Assembly: GCF_039360445.1 (NCBI RefSeq)
Contig: NZ_CP134981.1
Location: forward strand, 101,643-165,642
DNA from: Buchnera aphidicola (Periphyllus koelreuteriae)
GTDB lineage: Bacteria > Pseudomonadota > Gammaproteobacteria > Enterobacterales > Enterobacteriaceae
Reading direction: 5' to 3'
Length of the DNA: 64,000 nt
In this document: in pieces, positions 1-10,671 of the stretch
Position numbering within the stretch: position 1 is the stretch's first letter
How the letters are laid out: every line of letters begins with the position of its first letter
Program-made: the position numbers and the translations under genes
The notes under the pieces: model-generated
Databases searched by the model: none
What the model was told of the DNA's origin: nothing
Seen by the model: the letters and a program-made list of their open reading frames with translations, nothing else

Positions 1-505
1 TTAATAGCATTATAATATTTCTAATAGGTCTAATAAATTTATGTTTTGTTTCATTCCATTTCATAAAATAAGGACATGGAAATTTATAGAGAATTTTTTT
101 TGTTATTTTTGGAAGAATTTTTTTATATTTTTTAAATTTAATTTTTTTTTTATATATTAACCATTCTAAATTATTTTTTTTTAATCGTTCAATTTTATTT
201 ATATTTATTTTTAATTTTTTCATCCATAATATTGCTGGTTTTTTAATATTTCCATATTTATCAAATGAAATTGATATAGGAGGTCCTTTTTTTATAATAT
301 ATTTTTTTATATTATTTTGTTGAATATTTTTAATTTGTATTGCTAGTTTTCTATGTGTTGCAAACCATTTTATTTTATCATAAATAATATTTTCTATTTT
401 TAAGATTTGAATGAATTTTTTATAAAGAGTTAGAGCTATTTTTTTTAATAAATTAGCTGGAAGATTTTCTATTTGTATTTCTATTAAAAATGTTTTTTTT
501 TTCAT
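1..505 (-). CDS. glyS: Glycyl-tRNA synthetase beta subunit, N-terminal part (cut by window edge)
   Basis: Reading the minus strand from an ATG at 503-505 gives an open frame to the window edge, so only about the first 168 residues of a protein normally near 690 residues are present. The product begins MKKKTFLIEIQIENLPANLL, the conserved GlyS opening (E. coli: MSEKTFLVEIGTEELPP), and later shows WFATHRKLAIQI and KFIRPIRNI, matching WFAAPRRLA and FVRPVHT in the family. The beta subunit binds tRNA-Gly and, with the GlyQ alpha subunit, charges it with glycine in the cytoplasm. It starts 3 bases after the glyQ stop, so the pair is an operon with likely translational coupling. Confidence 0.95.
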   Translation of the reverse strand, partial: MKKKTFLIEIQIENLPANLLKKIALTLYKKFIQILKIENIIYDKIKWFATHRKLAIQIKNIQQNNIKKYIIKKGPPISISFDKYGNIKKPAILWMKKLKININKIERLKKNNLEWLIYKKKIKFKKYKKILPKITKKILYKFPCPYFMKWNETKHKFIRPIRNIIMLL

Positions 506-508
506 AAT

Positions 509-1405
509 TTATTTTGTTCCATCTTTTTTTAAAAATTTTTTTTTATAAATTTTTGCAATATTTTTTGTAATTTTTCTAATTTTAAAAATATAATTTTGTC
601 TTTCTGTAGAAGATATAAATTTTCTAGAATCTAATAAATTAAAACAATGAATTGCTTGTAATATACATTCATATGAAGGTATAATAAGAACTTTTTTTAA
701 AGATAATAATCTTTTTGATTCATCATAATATAATTTAAAATTTTTAAATAAAAAATTTTTTCCTGATATATCTAAATTATATTTTGATTGTTCAACTTCA
801 TTTTTGTAAAAAATTTTTTTATAAGTAATATTTTTTAAATTATTTTTACACCATATTATTTCATATATATTTTTTACATTTTGTATATGCATAGCTAATC
901 TTTCTAATCCATATGTTATTTCTATTGATATTGGATTACAATTAATAGCTCCAATTTGTTGAAAGTATGTAAATTGTGTAATTTCTATTCCATTTAACCA
1001 TACTTCCCATCCTATTCCTGATGCTCCTAATGTTGGGTTTTTCCAATTATCTTCTATAAATTTTATATCATTATTTTTTAGATTTATATTAAGATATAAT
1101 AAAGATTCAAGATATATTTTTTGAATATTTTTTGGAGCTGGTTTTATAATTACTTGAAATTGATAATAATGTTGTAATCTATTTTTATTTTTTCCACTTC
1201 TTCCATCTGTTGGTCTTCTTGATGCTTGAGTATAAGCATATGAAATAGGTTTTTTTCCAATACATGAAAAAAATGTTTTATGATGAAATGTACCAGCTCC
1301 AATAGGAATATCTAATGGTTCAATTAATATACAACCTTGTTTATTCCAAAATTTTTTTAAATTTAGAATTATTTCATTAAAAGTTTTTTGTTTTTTATTT
1401 TTCAT
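509..1405 (-). CDS. glyQ: Glycyl-tRNA synthetase alpha subunit
   Basis: Class II aminoacyl-tRNA synthetase alpha subunit, the catalytic half of the bacterial alpha2-beta2 GlyRS that makes Gly-tRNA. The 298-residue product (E. coli 303) carries the family sequence [17 protein letters not shown] near residue 25, [17 protein letters not shown] near residue 56, and [13 protein letters not shown] near residue 127, which forms the glycyl-adenylate pocket. The ATG is preceded on the minus strand by TTAGGAAATT, a usable Shine-Dalgarno. It is followed at once by glyS and is divergent from nfo across a 251-base A/T-only gap that must hold both promoters. The C-terminus is Lys-rich, as usual for proteins of this genome. 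Confidence 0.97.
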   Translation of the reverse strand: MKNKKQKTFNEIILNLKKFWNKQGCILIEPLDIPIGAGTFHHKTFFSCIGKKPISYAYTQASRRPTDGRSGKNKNRLQHYYQFQVIIKPAPKNIQKIYLESLLYLNINLKNNDIKFIEDNWKNPTLGASGIGWEVWLNGIEITQFTYFQQIGAINCNPISIEITYGLERLAMHIQNVKNIYEIIWCKNNLKNITYKKIFYKNEVEQSKYNLDISGKNFLFKNFKLYYDESKRLLSLKKVLIIPSYECILQAIHCFNLLDSRKFISSTERQNYIFKIRKITKNIAKIYKKKFLKKDGTK

Positions 1406-1656
1406 AATTTCCTAATTAAAATTTTTTATATTTTTTAAAATTTTTAAATAAAAAAATAAATTTTTATATCATATTATTTTTTATAAATATATTATATTTT
1501 TTATTATTAAAATATAATATGTATTTTTAAAAAAATAATTATATTTAAAAAATTTATTATTTTAAAAATATTATATATTATTAATATAATTAAGTATTTT
1601 TGAAATAAGTAATATTTTTTTTAAAATATTAAATTATTTAAATTAGGAAATAAATA

Positions 1657-2505
1657 ATGAAATATATAGGTCCTCATGTTAGTATTTCTAAAGGAATTGT
1701 TTCTGTTTTAAAACAATCTTTTAAATTAAATTCAACTGCTATAGGTTTTTTTATAAAAAATCCATTAAGATGGAAAATTTCTCACATTAATAAAAAAATA
1801 ATAAATGATTTTAAAAAAACTTGTAAAAAATATAAATATTCTATGAAACAAATTTTACCACATAGTAGTTTTTTAATTAATTTAGGTCATCCAAATAATA
1901 ATATTTTAAACAAATCTATAAAATCTTTAATAGATGAAGTTATTTTATGTGAAAAATTAGGTTTAAAATTTTTAAATTTTCATCCAGGAAGTTATTTAAA
2001 TAAAATTTCTAAAAAAAAATGTTTAAATAGAATTTCACAATCTATTAATATTATTTTAAAAGAAACTCAAAATTTAACTTTGGTTGTTGAAAATACATCT
2101 GGTCAAGGAACAAATTTAGGATATTGTTTTGAACATTTATCAGAAATTTTAGATAAAGTAAAAAATAAAAAACGAATTGGTATTTGTTTAGATACATGTC
2201 ATTTGTTTTCTTCTGGATATGATATACGTGATTTTAAAAATTATCATAAAACTTTTAATTTATTTGAAAAATATATTGGTTTTAATTATTTAAAAGGAAT
2301 TCATTTAAATGATTCTAAACATCCTTTAGGTAGTCGAAAAGACAGGCATGAAAATTTGGGTTTAGGATATATTGGAAAAAAATTTTTTGAATTTATAATG
2401 AAAGATAAACGATTTAATTTTAAACCAATAATTTTAGAAACAATTAATAAAAAATTATGGAGAAAAGAAATTTCTTGGTTAAAATCTAAAATTTTTAATT
2501 ATTAA
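1657..2505 (+). CDS. nfo: Endonuclease IV (AP endonuclease)
   Basis: Cytoplasmic AP endonuclease that cleaves 5' of abasic sites in base-excision repair, with three metal ions in a TIM barrel. The 282-residue product (E. coli 285) starts MKYIGPHVSISKGI and shows the metal-ligand segments LPHSSFLINLG, FHPGSYL, VVENTSGQGTNLGY, GICLDTCHLFSSGYD and HLNDSKHPLGSRKDRHENLG, which supply the His, Glu and Asp ligands. RBS TTAGGAAAT lies just before the ATG. It is one of two base-excision enzymes in the window (with ung), a minimal repair set. It is probably co-transcribed with rplY 49 bases downstream. Confidence 0.97.
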   Translation: MKYIGPHVSISKGIVSVLKQSFKLNSTAIGFFIKNPLRWKISHINKKIINDFKKTCKKYKYSMKQILPHSSFLINLGHPNNNILNKSIKSLIDEVILCEKLGLKFLNFHPGSYLNKISKKKCLNRISQSINIILKETQNLTLVVENTSGQGTNLGYCFEHLSEILDKVKNKKRIGICLDTCHLFSSGYDIRDFKNYHKTFNLFEKYIGFNYLKGIHLNDSKHPLGSRKDRHENLGLGYIGKKFFEFIMKDKRFNFKPIILETINKKLWRKEISWLKSKIFNY

Positions 2506-2554
2506 TTTAATTAAAATTTTTAATTTATTAAATTTATATTGTGAGAGATTAATT

Positions 2555-2839
2555 ATGATAACACTTTATGGAACCGAAAGAAAAAAATTTGGTACAAGTT
2601 ATAGTAGAAAATTACGTTTAAAAAATAATTTGCCATCTATAGTTTATGGAAAACAAAGTGATATTTTATTTATTAAATTAAAACAAAATGATATTATTAA
2701 TTTATTTAATAAAAAAAATTGTATTAATAAAAATATTACATTAATTATAAATAAAAAAAAAATTAAAGTTATTTTTAAAGAAATTCAAAGACATCCATAT
2801 AAATATAAATTTCTACATATTGATTTTTTAAGGATATAA
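2555..2839 (+). CDS. rplY: 50S ribosomal protein L25
   Basis: 5S rRNA-binding protein of the large subunit. At 94 residues it has the short E. coli-type length, without the C-terminal CTC extension found in other bacteria. Recognisable segments are SYSRKLRLKNNLPSIVYG near residues 15-32 (E. coli ...[21 protein letters not shown]) and KVIFKEIQRHPYKYKFLHID near residue 70, the conserved VKDVQRHPFKPKLLHIDF region. RBS GTGAGAGAT precedes the ATG. The gene is followed by an unusual pair of poly-T runs (separate entry). Confidence 0.95.
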   Translation: MITLYGTERKKFGTSYSRKLRLKNNLPSIVYGKQSDILFIKLKQNDIINLFNKKNCINKNITLIINKKKIKVIFKEIQRHPYKYKFLHIDFLRI

Positions 2840-3024
2840 ATTTTTTATTATATTTTTAGGCACATAACATTAATTAATTTCATTTTGTTTTTTTTTTTTT
2901 TTTTTTTTTTTTTATATATTTTTTTTTTTTTTTTTTTTTTTATTATTATTATAATATTGTTTTTTTGATTTAATTTTTTTTTACCGTGCCGTTTTTAACT
3001 CTTAAAAATTTTTTATATTTTTAT
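2840..3024. repeat. Intergenic region with two long T runs flanked by a GGCAC/GTGCC inverted pair
   Basis: The space between the convergent rplY and yabI holds a 26-base T run (2888-2913) and a 23-base T run (2919-2941) separated by ATATA. Outside them lie GGCAC (2859-2863) and its inverse complement GTGCC (2986-2990), the only GC-rich words nearby. The pair could close a large stem that terminates both genes, or be chance. T runs this long are prone to replication slippage and to sequencing length error, so the exact count is uncertain. No ORF or RNA gene is visible. Confidence 0.6.
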
Positions 3025-3789
3025 TTAAAAATAAAATATTTTAATAATAGAAGATCTTAAAAAAACCATTTCTTGATTAAATTGTAAAATAAAAATATTT
3101 ATTATACTGATTAATAAAATTATTTTTGGTATCCAATAAATGTTTTTTTTTTTTAAAAATTGAATTATTTTATTTTTATTTTTTTTTTGAAAACCTTTCC
3201 AAATTATCCATATGCTAAAAAATAATATTATTAAATTAAATATAAAAAATTTTTTAAAATATTTGTTTTTATTAGTATTCGGAAGATTAATTAATAATGT
3301 AGTTAATATTCCAGGTATAATATAAATTAAAGGCCAGATAATACAACTAAATAAATTTGGAAAAAAAAATTTTTTAAAAAAAGATATTTCTAACATTCCA
3401 GATAAAACAGGAATAATTGGTCTAGTTGGTCCAATAAATTTTCCAAAAAAAATAGTATATGTATTATATTTATTTAAAATTTTTGTTATTTTTTTTACAA
3501 TAACGTAGTATTTTTTAAATATTTTTAATTGATTAATCCAATTTTTAAATTGAAATCCAATAAAATATGAAATCCAATCTCCTAATAAACATCCTATCAT
3601 AGAAGACAACCAAGATGGATAAAATTTTTCATGTGATTTTGCAATCATAGCTCCAATAGTAGACATAATCATAATTCCTGGTATAAATAAACCAATTAGA
3701 GCAAATGATTCAATAAAAGATATTATTAAAACTATTAAACAAAAATAAATTAATGGTTGATTAGAAATGTAATTAAATAATAGTTCCAT
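3025..3789 (-). CDS. yabI: DedA-family inner-membrane protein YabI
   Basis: Polytopic inner-membrane protein of the DedA (SNARE-associated/VTT) family. In E. coli these proteins support membrane-potential homeostasis and lipid-carrier flipping; the exact role of YabI is not settled. The 254-residue product has the same length as E. coli YabI. It shows the DedA signatures FIESFALIGLFIPG (residues 25-38), GCLLGDWISYFIGF (about 66-79) and FIGPTRPIIPVLSGML (about 117-132), which holds the conserved Arg. Several hydrophobic helices fill the C-terminal half, ending in a short cytoplasmic tail. It is convergent with rplY. Upstream lies a 584-base gap without genes. Confidence 0.9.
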   Translation of the reverse strand: MELLFNYISNQPLIYFCLIVLIISFIESFALIGLFIPGIMIMSTIGAMIAKSHEKFYPSWLSSMIGCLLGDWISYFIGFQFKNWINQLKIFKKYYVIVKKITKILNKYNTYTIFFGKFIGPTRPIIPVLSGMLEISFFKKFFFPNLFSCIIWPLIYIIPGILTTLLINLPNTNKNKYFKKFFIFNLIILFFSIWIIWKGFQKKNKNKIIQFLKKKNIYWIPKIILLISIINIFILQFNQEMVFLRSSIIKIFYF

Positions 3790-4373
3790 ATTTTTTTTAT
3801 TCCATATTAGAAATATAAATTATTTAAATATTTTATATTAATTTTGAAAATAAGAAAAATGTTAAAATTAAAAAATAATATAATTTTAAATTTTTTATTT
3901 AAATAAAAAATTTTAAAAAAATATAAAATTATAGTAAAATATAAAAAATATAATTTTAATTAAATAAATTTATTCATTTAAATTTTATATTTTTAAATTA
4001 ATTTTTTAATTTTGAAATAATATTTTATGAATAAAAAATTAATTTTAATATAAGTATATATTTTGATGATATTATATTATACTATTATTTTAAATTAATT
4101 TTTTATTAAAAAATTTTTATTTTAAAAAAATTATTTTATATAGTTATTTTTTATTAAAAAATTAAAAGTTTAATTTAAATATATTTTTTAAAATAATTTA
4201 AATATTTTTTTTTAAAAAAAAATAATTTTTTTATTTTTAAAAAAATATTTTTAAAAAAATAAATTTTATATGTTTAAATAAATATTTAAATTTTTTATAT
4301 ATTTTTTAATATATAAAATAATTTTAAATTTAAAATTCTATTATAAGCATATATAAATAGAGACAATTTATCA
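3790..4373. other. Gene-free region between yabI and rsmA
   Basis: 584 bases of almost pure A/T between the divergent yabI and rsmA. No reading frame, tRNA or convincing terminator is visible, and stop codons are frequent in all frames. It must contain the promoters of both genes. In E. coli the gene order upstream of ksgA is surA-pdxA, and as I recall some Buchnera keep surA here. The length would fit an eroded remnant of such a gene, but I could not recognise any residual protein similarity. Confidence 0.6.
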
Positions 4374-5195
4374 GTGATTAAAAAACAACATTTAGGTTTT
4401 AATTTTTATAATAAAAAATATTTTAGTCAAGTTTTTTTAAAAGATAAAAATATTATTAAAAAAATAATATTTTTTTTAAATCCTAAAAAAAATGATTTAT
4501 TATTTGAAATTGGTCCTGGTTTGGGAGCATTAACAATTCCTTTGTTTGATTTTATTGATCATTTAACTGTAATAGATATTGATAATGATGTTTTAAATTT
4601 TTTTAAAAATAAAAAAATATTTTCAAAAATAAATTTTTATTTAATGGATGTTTTAAATTTTAATTTTTTAAAATTTTATTTTAAAAATAATAAAAAAAAA
4701 ATACGAATTTTTGGAAATTTACCATATAATATTTCAACTGAATTTTTAATTCATATTATAAAATATAATTTTATTTTTAAAGATGCTCATTTTATGTTTC
4801 AAAAAGAAGTATCAAATAGAATTTTAGCAACTCATAATACAAAATTTTATGGAAGATTAAGTATTTTAATTCAATATTTTTTTAAAATTAAAAAATTATT
4901 TGATATATCTAAAAATTCTTTTTTTCCTATCCCAAAAGTTTCTTCAACTTTTTTAAGATTTTCTCCTCATAAATTATTTCCTGAATTATTATTTGATATT
5001 AATATATTAAGTAAAATTACAAAAATTGCATTTTCAAAACGACGAAAAATATTAAAAAATAGTTTACAAAAATTATTTACAGAAAAAGATTTAATTTTTT
5101 TAAATATTGATTCTTCTTTGAGACCTGAAAATTTATCTATAAAAAAATATTATATTTTAACAGATTATTTTATTAAAAAAAAAATTAATTATTGA
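4374..5195 (+). CDS. rsmA: 16S rRNA adenine dimethyltransferase RsmA (KsgA)
   Basis: SAM-dependent enzyme that dimethylates A1518 and A1519 in helix 45 of 16S rRNA late in 30S assembly. The 273-residue product (E. coli 273) contains FSQVFLKDKNIIKKI (N-terminal motif X), the SAM-binding LFEIGPGLGALT near residue 43, and motif IV FGNLPYNIST near residue 113, which is the catalytic N-L-P-Y. FSKRRKILKNSL near the C-terminus is also typical. The frame begins with GTG at 4374; no in-frame ATG sits in a better place. Downstream, apaG, which follows ksgA in E. coli, is missing and apaH comes 68 bases later. Confidence 0.95.
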   Translation: MIKKQHLGFNFYNKKYFSQVFLKDKNIIKKIIFFLNPKKNDLLFEIGPGLGALTIPLFDFIDHLTVIDIDNDVLNFFKNKKIFSKINFYLMDVLNFNFLKFYFKNNKKKIRIFGNLPYNISTEFLIHIIKYNFIFKDAHFMFQKEVSNRILATHNTKFYGRLSILIQYFFKIKKLFDISKNSFFPIPKVSSTFLRFSPHKLFPELLFDINILSKITKIAFSKRRKILKNSLQKLFTEKDLIFLNIDSSLRPENLSIKKYYILTDYFIKKKINY

Positions 5196-5263
5196 AAACA
5201 TAAAAATTTTTTATAAAAAATTTTATAAAAAAATTTTATTTTTTTTTAAATTGGAAATTATTT

Positions 5264-6079
5264 ATGAGTACTTATTTTATTGGTGATTTACATGGATGTT
5301 ATGATCAATTTAGATATCTTTTAGAGAAAGTTAATTTTAATTCTTTTAAAGATGAGTTATGGATTACAGGAGATTTAGTTGGTAGAGGTCCTAGTTCTTA
5401 TGATGTTTTAAAATATGTTTTATCTTTAAATAATGTCAAATTAGTTTTAGGTAATCATGATTTAAATTTAATTTTATTATATTATGGTATTCAAAAAAAA
5501 TCTATAGAAAAAGAAATTTCAGAGTTATTAAATAATAATAATTTAGAATTTATAATAACAAAATTAAAAAAAATTCCATTAGTTCAATATGATAAAAAAA
5601 GAAAATTAATTATGTCTCATGCTGGAATTTTTCCAAAATGGGATTTAAATGAAATTATAAAATTTTCTACTTTATCTGAAAAAATTTTATCAGGAAAAAA
5701 TTTTTTAAAGTATTTAAGTTATATGAATGGAGATTTTCCAAATTTTTATTTTTATAAATTAAATAAATATAATATTTTTAGATTTTCAATAAATTCTTTT
5801 ACTCGTATGAGATATTGTTATATTAATGGAGAATTAGATTTTAGTTATAAAGATAAACCACCGCATTTTAATAAAAATATTTTTCCTTGGTTTAATATCA
5901 ATAATAAATTAGATAAAAATTATTCTATATTTTTTGGTCATTGGGCATCTTTAGGTAATACAACAACACCAGAAAATATATTTCCTTTAGATTCTGGTTG
6001 TTGTTGGAACAGATATTTAACTATTTTAAGATGGGAAGATAAAAAAATTTTTAAAAAAAAATGTAATTTAAATATTTAG
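5264..6079 (+). CDS. apaH: Bis(5'-nucleosyl)-tetraphosphatase, symmetrical
   Basis: Calcineurin-type phosphoesterase that hydrolyses Ap4A to two ADP and can remove Np4 caps from RNA. The 271-residue product (E. coli 280) begins MSTYFIGDLHGCYDQF and carries the metal and phosphate motifs GDLHG (residues 7-11), GDLVGRGPSS (about 36-45), LGNHDLNL (about 67-74) and MSHAGIFP (about 128-135). A late FGHWASLG near residue 226 completes the family pattern. RBS TTGGAAA precedes the ATG. It is probably transcribed with rsmA, as in E. coli, and is convergent with carB. Confidence 0.96.
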   Translation: MSTYFIGDLHGCYDQFRYLLEKVNFNSFKDELWITGDLVGRGPSSYDVLKYVLSLNNVKLVLGNHDLNLILLYYGIQKKSIEKEISELLNNNNLEFIITKLKKIPLVQYDKKRKLIMSHAGIFPKWDLNEIIKFSTLSEKILSGKNFLKYLSYMNGDFPNFYFYKLNKYNIFRFSINSFTRMRYCYINGELDFSYKDKPPHFNKNIFPWFNINNKLDKNYSIFFGHWASLGNTTTPENIFPLDSGCCWNRYLTILRWEDKKIFKKKCNLNI

Positions 6080-6147
6080 TTTGATATTAAATAATTTTTA
6101 ATATAATAAATATATTTTATTTTTTTTTAAAAAATTATTTTTATAAA

Positions 6148-9100
6148 TTATTTTTTATTTTTTAATTTTTTATGAAGTGTTTGTAAACATATAATGTTTT
6201 TAAATGGATTACTTTTAAATGAATTAATAGAAGCTATAGCTCCATTTATTGTAGTATTATAATAAATTTTATGTTGAATTGCTTTTTTTCTAATAAATTT
6301 AGTTTTTTTTATTTCATTTTTTGAATAAGCTGTACTAATTATATAAGAATATCTTTTATTTTTTATTTCTTGACACATTTTTTTTTTATTATTATATATT
6401 TTTTGTATATTATTTGTTTTTATTTTTTTTTTTTTTAAAAAATTATATGTTTCATAAATTGTATCTATTTTAAAATTATTTTTTTTTAATTTTTTTACTA
6501 ATTTAACAATTGTTTTTTTATTTTCTTCTTTGATTAAGAGTAATGTTCTTTTTTTATTGTTAATTATATTTTTTGAAGCTAACATAGCTTTACTAAAAGC
6601 TTCTGAAAAACTTTTTCCTATACCCATTACTTCACCAGTTGATTTCATTTCTGGGCTAAGAAGAGGATCTGAATTAGAAAATTTATTAAATGGAAAAATA
6701 GATTCTTTTACAGAATAATATTTATAATTAATATTTTCTTTTAAAAATTTTTGTTTTTTTAAATTAATTCCAATCATTACTTGAGTAGCAACTTTAGCTA
6801 ATTGAATACCTGTTGCTTTTGAAATAAAAGGAATTGTTCTTGCTGCTCTTGGATTTACTTCTATAATATATAATTTATTTTTTTTTATTGCAAATTGTAT
6901 ATTTATTAATCCTTTAATTTTTAATTTTAATGATATTTGTTTTACTTGTTTTTTGATTAAAGATAGTATTTCTTTTTTTAAAGTATATGGTGGTAACGAA
7001 CAAGATGAATCTCCAGAATGAATTCCAGCTTGTTCAATATGCTCCATTATTCCACCAATAAGTATATTTTTTCCATCAAATACTGCATCAACATCTATTT
7101 CTATAGAATTATTAAGATAATGATCTATAAATATTGAATTATTATTTTTTTTTATATTTTTTTTAAAATATTTTCTTAAATTTTTTAAATTATATATAAT
7201 TTCCATAGATTTTCCTCCTAAAACATATGAAGGTCTAATCATTATTGGATATTTTATTTTTTTTATTTTGTGTTCTGCTTCTATTAAATTTTTTACTGTT
7301 GCATTTTTTGGTTGTTTTAAATTTAATTGTTTAATTATTTTTTGAAATTTTTTTCTATCTTCAGCTTGATCAATATATTTTGCATTGGTTCCAATAATTT
7401 TAATTCCTTCATGATCTAATTTTTTTGCTAATTTTAATGGAGTTTGACCTCCAAATTGAATAATTATTCCTTTTGGTTTTTCAATTCTTATAATTTCTAA
7501 TATATTTTCTAAAACAATTGGTTCAAAATATAATCTATCTGAAATATCATAATCAGTAGATACTGTTTCTGGATTACAATTAATAATAATAGTTTCAAAA
7601 TTATTTTTTCTTAATTCTTGAGCTGAATGAACACAACAATAATCAAATTCTACTCCTTGTCCTATTCTATTTGGTCCACTTCCTAAAATAATTATTTTAT
7701 TTTTATTTTTAGTAGGTTTTGATTCACATTCATCTTCCCATGTAGAATACATATAAGAAATAGATGTTTTAAATTCTGCGGAACAAGAATCAATTCTTTT
7801 AAATACAGGATGTATTTTATTTTTATATCTTAATTTTCTGACATATTTTTCTTTTTTTTTAATTAAATTTGATATTCTTTTATCTGAAAATCCTTTTTGT
7901 TTTATTTTTTTTAAAAATTTTTTATTTAATATTTTTTTTGGATTTTTTTTTAAATTTTCTTCTATTTTAATTAATTCTTTAATTTGTGAAAGAAACCATA
8001 TATCAATTTTAGTTAATTTATATACTTCTTGAATAGATATTTTTTGTTTAAATGCATTAGCTATATACCACAATCTATCTGGACCTGGATATTGTAATTC
8101 ATATTTTATTTTTTTTATATTTTTATTATTTTTTTTTAAATCAAATCCATATGAATTTTTTTCTAAACTTCTAATAGCTTTTTGAAGAGATTCTTGAAAT
8201 GTTCTTCCAAGAGCCATTACTTCACCAGTTGATTTCATTTGAGTTGTTAATCTATTATTACTTTTTGGAAATTTATCAAAGTCAAATCTAGGAATTTTGG
8301 TTACGATATAATCTATAGATGGTTCAAACGAAGCAGGAATATTAATTCCTGAAATTTTATTATTTAATTCATCTAAAGTATATCCTATAGATAATTTTGT
8401 TGCTATTTTAGCTATTGGAAAACCTGTTGCTTTAGATGCTAAAGCTGAAGAACGAGACACTCTAGGATTCATTTCAATAACAACTATTTTCCCATTTTTA
8501 GGATTAATAGCAAATTGAACATTTGATCCTCCTGTTTTAATTCCTATTTCTTTTAAAATTTTTATAGAATAATTTCTTAATTTCTGATATTCTTTATCAC
8601 TTAATGTTTGTGCTGGAGAAACTGTAATTGAATCTCCAGTATGAATTCCCATTGGATCTATATTTTCTATTGAACAAATAATAATGCAATTATTTTTTTT
8701 ATCTCTTACAACTTCCATTTCATATTCTTTCCAACCAATTATTGATTCGTCAATTAATAATTCTTGAGTAGGGGATAAATTTAATCCTTTTTGACAAATT
8801 TTTTTAAATTCTTTTATGTTATAAGCAATTCCACCTCCTGTCCCGCCCATTGTAAAAGATGGTCTAATAATACATGGAAAACCAATTTTTTCTGATATTA
8901 AATATGCTTCTTTTAAAGATTTTGCTATTCCTGATTTTGGCATACTTAAATTAATTTTTTTCATTGATTTTCTAAATAAACTTCTATTTTCTGCTTTTTT
9001 TATTGATTTTACATTAGCACCAATCATTTTTACATTAAATTTTGATAAAATATTTTTATCATTTAATTTTAATGCGCAATTTAATGCGGTTTGTCCACCC

Positions 9101-9369
9101 ATTGTTGGAAGTAATGCATCTGGTTTTTCTTTTTTTATTATTTTTTTAACAATTTTCCAATGAATTGGTTCAATATAAGTTTTATCAGCTATTTGAGGAT
9201 CTGTCATGATTGTAGCTGGATTAGAGTTTATTAAAATTACTTTATATCCTTCTTCTTTTAGAGATTTACATGCTTGTGCTCCAGAATAATCAAATTCACA
9301 TGCTTGACCTATAATTATTGGACCCGCTCCTAAAACTAATATAGATTGAATTTTTTTTGTTTTTGGCAT
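6148..9369 (-). CDS. carB: Carbamoyl-phosphate synthetase large subunit
   Basis: Makes carbamoyl phosphate from bicarbonate, ATP and ammonia delivered by CarA, feeding arginine and pyrimidine synthesis. I chose the ATG at 9369 ([17 protein letters not shown]) rather than one 15 bases upstream because it aligns with E. coli MPKRTDIKSILILGAGP and follows a purine-rich GAGAAGAG; the length is then 1073, equal to E. coli. Both ATP-grasp halves are intact: [29 protein letters not shown] and [19 protein letters not shown] in the first, [18 protein letters not shown] and [19 protein letters not shown] in the second. In the C-terminal MGS-like domain, ornithine-site residues corresponding to E. coli Tyr1040 and Thr1042 are kept, but several UMP/IMP-site residues are replaced (see findings). 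It follows carA. Confidence 0.97.
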   Translation of the reverse strand: MPKTKKIQSILVLGAGPIIIGQACEFDYSGAQACKSLKEEGYKVILINSNPATIMTDPQIADKTYIEPIHWKIVKKIIKKEKPDALLPTMGGQTALNCALKLNDKNILSKFNVKMIGANVKSIKKAENRSLFRKSMKKINLSMPKSGIAKSLKEAYLISEKIGFPCIIRPSFTMGGTGGGIAYNIKEFKKICQKGLNLSPTQELLIDESIIGWKEYEMEVVRDKKNNCIIICSIENIDPMGIHTGDSITVSPAQTLSDKEYQKLRNYSIKILKEIGIKTGGSNVQFAINPKNGKIVVIEMNPRVSRSSALASKATGFPIAKIATKLSIGYTLDELNNKISGINIPASFEPSIDYIVTKIPRFDFDKFPKSNNRLTTQMKSTGEVMALGRTFQESLQKAIRSLEKNSYGFDLKKNNKNIKKIKYELQYPGPDRLWYIANAFKQKISIQEVYKLTKIDIWFLSQIKELIKIEENLKKNPKKILNKKFLKKIKQKGFSDKRISNLIKKKEKYVRKLRYKNKIHPVFKRIDSCSAEFKTSISYMYSTWEDECESKPTKNKNKIIILGSGPNRIGQGVEFDYCCVHSAQELRKNNFETIIINCNPETVSTDYDISDRLYFEPIVLENILEIIRIEKPKGIIIQFGGQTPLKLAKKLDHEGIKIIGTNAKYIDQAEDRKKFQKIIKQLNLKQPKNATVKNLIEAEHKIKKIKYPIMIRPSYVLGGKSMEIIYNLKNLRKYFKKNIKKNNNSIFIDHYLNNSIEIDVDAVFDGKNILIGGIMEHIEQAGIHSGDSSCSLPPYTLKKEILSLIKKQVKQISLKLKIKGLINIQFAIKKNKLYIIEVNPRAARTIPFISKATGIQLAKVATQVMIGINLKKQKFLKENINYKYYSVKESIFPFNKFSNSDPLLSPEMKSTGEVMGIGKSFSEAFSKAMLASKNIINNKKRTLLLIKEENKKTIVKLVKKLKKNNFKIDTIYETYNFLKKKKIKTNNIQKIYNNKKKMCQEIKNKRYSYIISTAYSKNEIKKTKFIRKKAIQHKIYYNTTINGAIASINSFKSNPFKNIICLQTLHKKLKNKK

Positions 9370-9395
9370 ATTTTCTCTTCTCATTTTAAATTTTT

Positions 9396-10523
9396 TTATT
9401 TGTTTTTGTTCATTAATTTTATAAAATAATTAAATAAAAATGATGCATCATGAGGTCCTGGGCTTGATTCAGGATGTCCTTGAAAACTAAATATAGGTTT
9501 ATTTTTAATTTTTATTCCTTGTATTGTTTTATCAAAAAGAGATAAATAAGTAATTTTTATATTTTTTGGTAAAGTTTTTTTATCTATAATAAAATTATGA
9601 TTTTGAGATGTAATAATTATTTTTTTTGTTTTAATATCTTGAACTGGATGATTTGCTCCATGATGACCAAATTTCATTTTTATAATTTTAGCGTTATTTG
9701 CTAAAGCTAATATTTGATGACCTAAACAAATTCCAAACATAGGTATGTTATAAGGGATAAGTTTTTTTATAGATTGTATTGCAGATATGAAATTTCTAGG
9801 ATCTCCCGGCCCATTAGAAAGAAAAATTCCATCTGGAGATAATTTTAATACTTTTTTATATTTAAAATTTTTTGAAATTACAGTAATTTTACATTTTTTT
9901 TTTATTAAAATATTAATTATATTTTTTTTAATTCCAAAATCGTAAACAACGATATTTTTTTTAAATTTTATATTTTTTTTTTTAAAATTATTATATATAT
10001 TTATTTTTTTTTTATTTAATATATTGTTTTTTATATTTAATATTATTTTTTTTTTTGGAAATTTTAATTTTTTATATTTTAAAACTTCTTTGTAATTTTT
10101 AAATTTTGGTATTTTTTTTAAACATATAATACATCCTTTTTGAGAACCAGATTTTCTAATTTTTTTTGTTAATTTTCTTGTATCAATGTTTGTAATAGTT
10201 ATTATTTTTTTTTTTTTTAGATATTTTAAAAGTGTAGTTTGACTTCTATAATGACTTGATATTGGAGATATATTTTTAATTATTATTCCTTTTGCATGTA
10301 TAAATGATGATTCTTCATCATTTGAATTTATTCCGACATTTCCTATATGTGGATATGTAAAAGTAATAATTTGATTTTTATAAGATGGATCAGTTAAAAT
10401 TTCATGATATCCAGTCATAGATGTATTAAAAACAACTTCACCATCACTTATTCCATTTATTCCAATAGATTCTCCATAAAATTTACTTCCATCTTCTAAA
10501 ATTAAAATAGCTGTATTTTTCAA
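9396..10523 (-). CDS. carA: Carbamoyl-phosphate synthetase small (glutaminase) subunit
   Basis: Class I glutamine amidotransferase subunit that releases ammonia from glutamine and channels it to CarB. The 375-residue product (E. coli 382) begins [20 protein letters not shown]. It has [18 protein letters not shown] in the N-terminal domain, [11 protein letters not shown], the nucleophile elbow [11 protein letters not shown] holding the catalytic Cys, and [13 protein letters not shown] holding the catalytic His and Glu. The Cys/His/Glu triad is therefore intact. It lies 26 bases upstream of carB and 148 bases after dapB, the E. coli order dapB-carA-carB. No arginine or pyrimidine operator could be recognised upstream. 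Confidence 0.97.
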   Translation of the reverse strand: MKNTAILILEDGSKFYGESIGINGISDGEVVFNTSMTGYHEILTDPSYKNQIITFTYPHIGNVGINSNDEESSFIHAKGIIIKNISPISSHYRSQTTLLKYLKKKKIITITNIDTRKLTKKIRKSGSQKGCIICLKKIPKFKNYKEVLKYKKLKFPKKKIILNIKNNILNKKKINIYNNFKKKNIKFKKNIVVYDFGIKKNIINILIKKKCKITVISKNFKYKKVLKLSPDGIFLSNGPGDPRNFISAIQSIKKLIPYNIPMFGICLGHQILALANNAKIIKMKFGHHGANHPVQDIKTKKIIITSQNHNFIIDKKTLPKNIKITYLSLFDKTIQGIKIKNKPIFSFQGHPESSPGPHDASFLFNYFIKLMNKNK

Positions 10524-10671
10524 AATATCTCCAAATTCTATTGATTTATTTTAAAAATATTTATTTATTTTATAAGAAATTGATGTATGAATAACATTAT
10601 ATTTTGAATAAAAAATTTTTTATATTATTTATAATATATTTATTATAAATATAATTTTTTTAAATAAAAAA

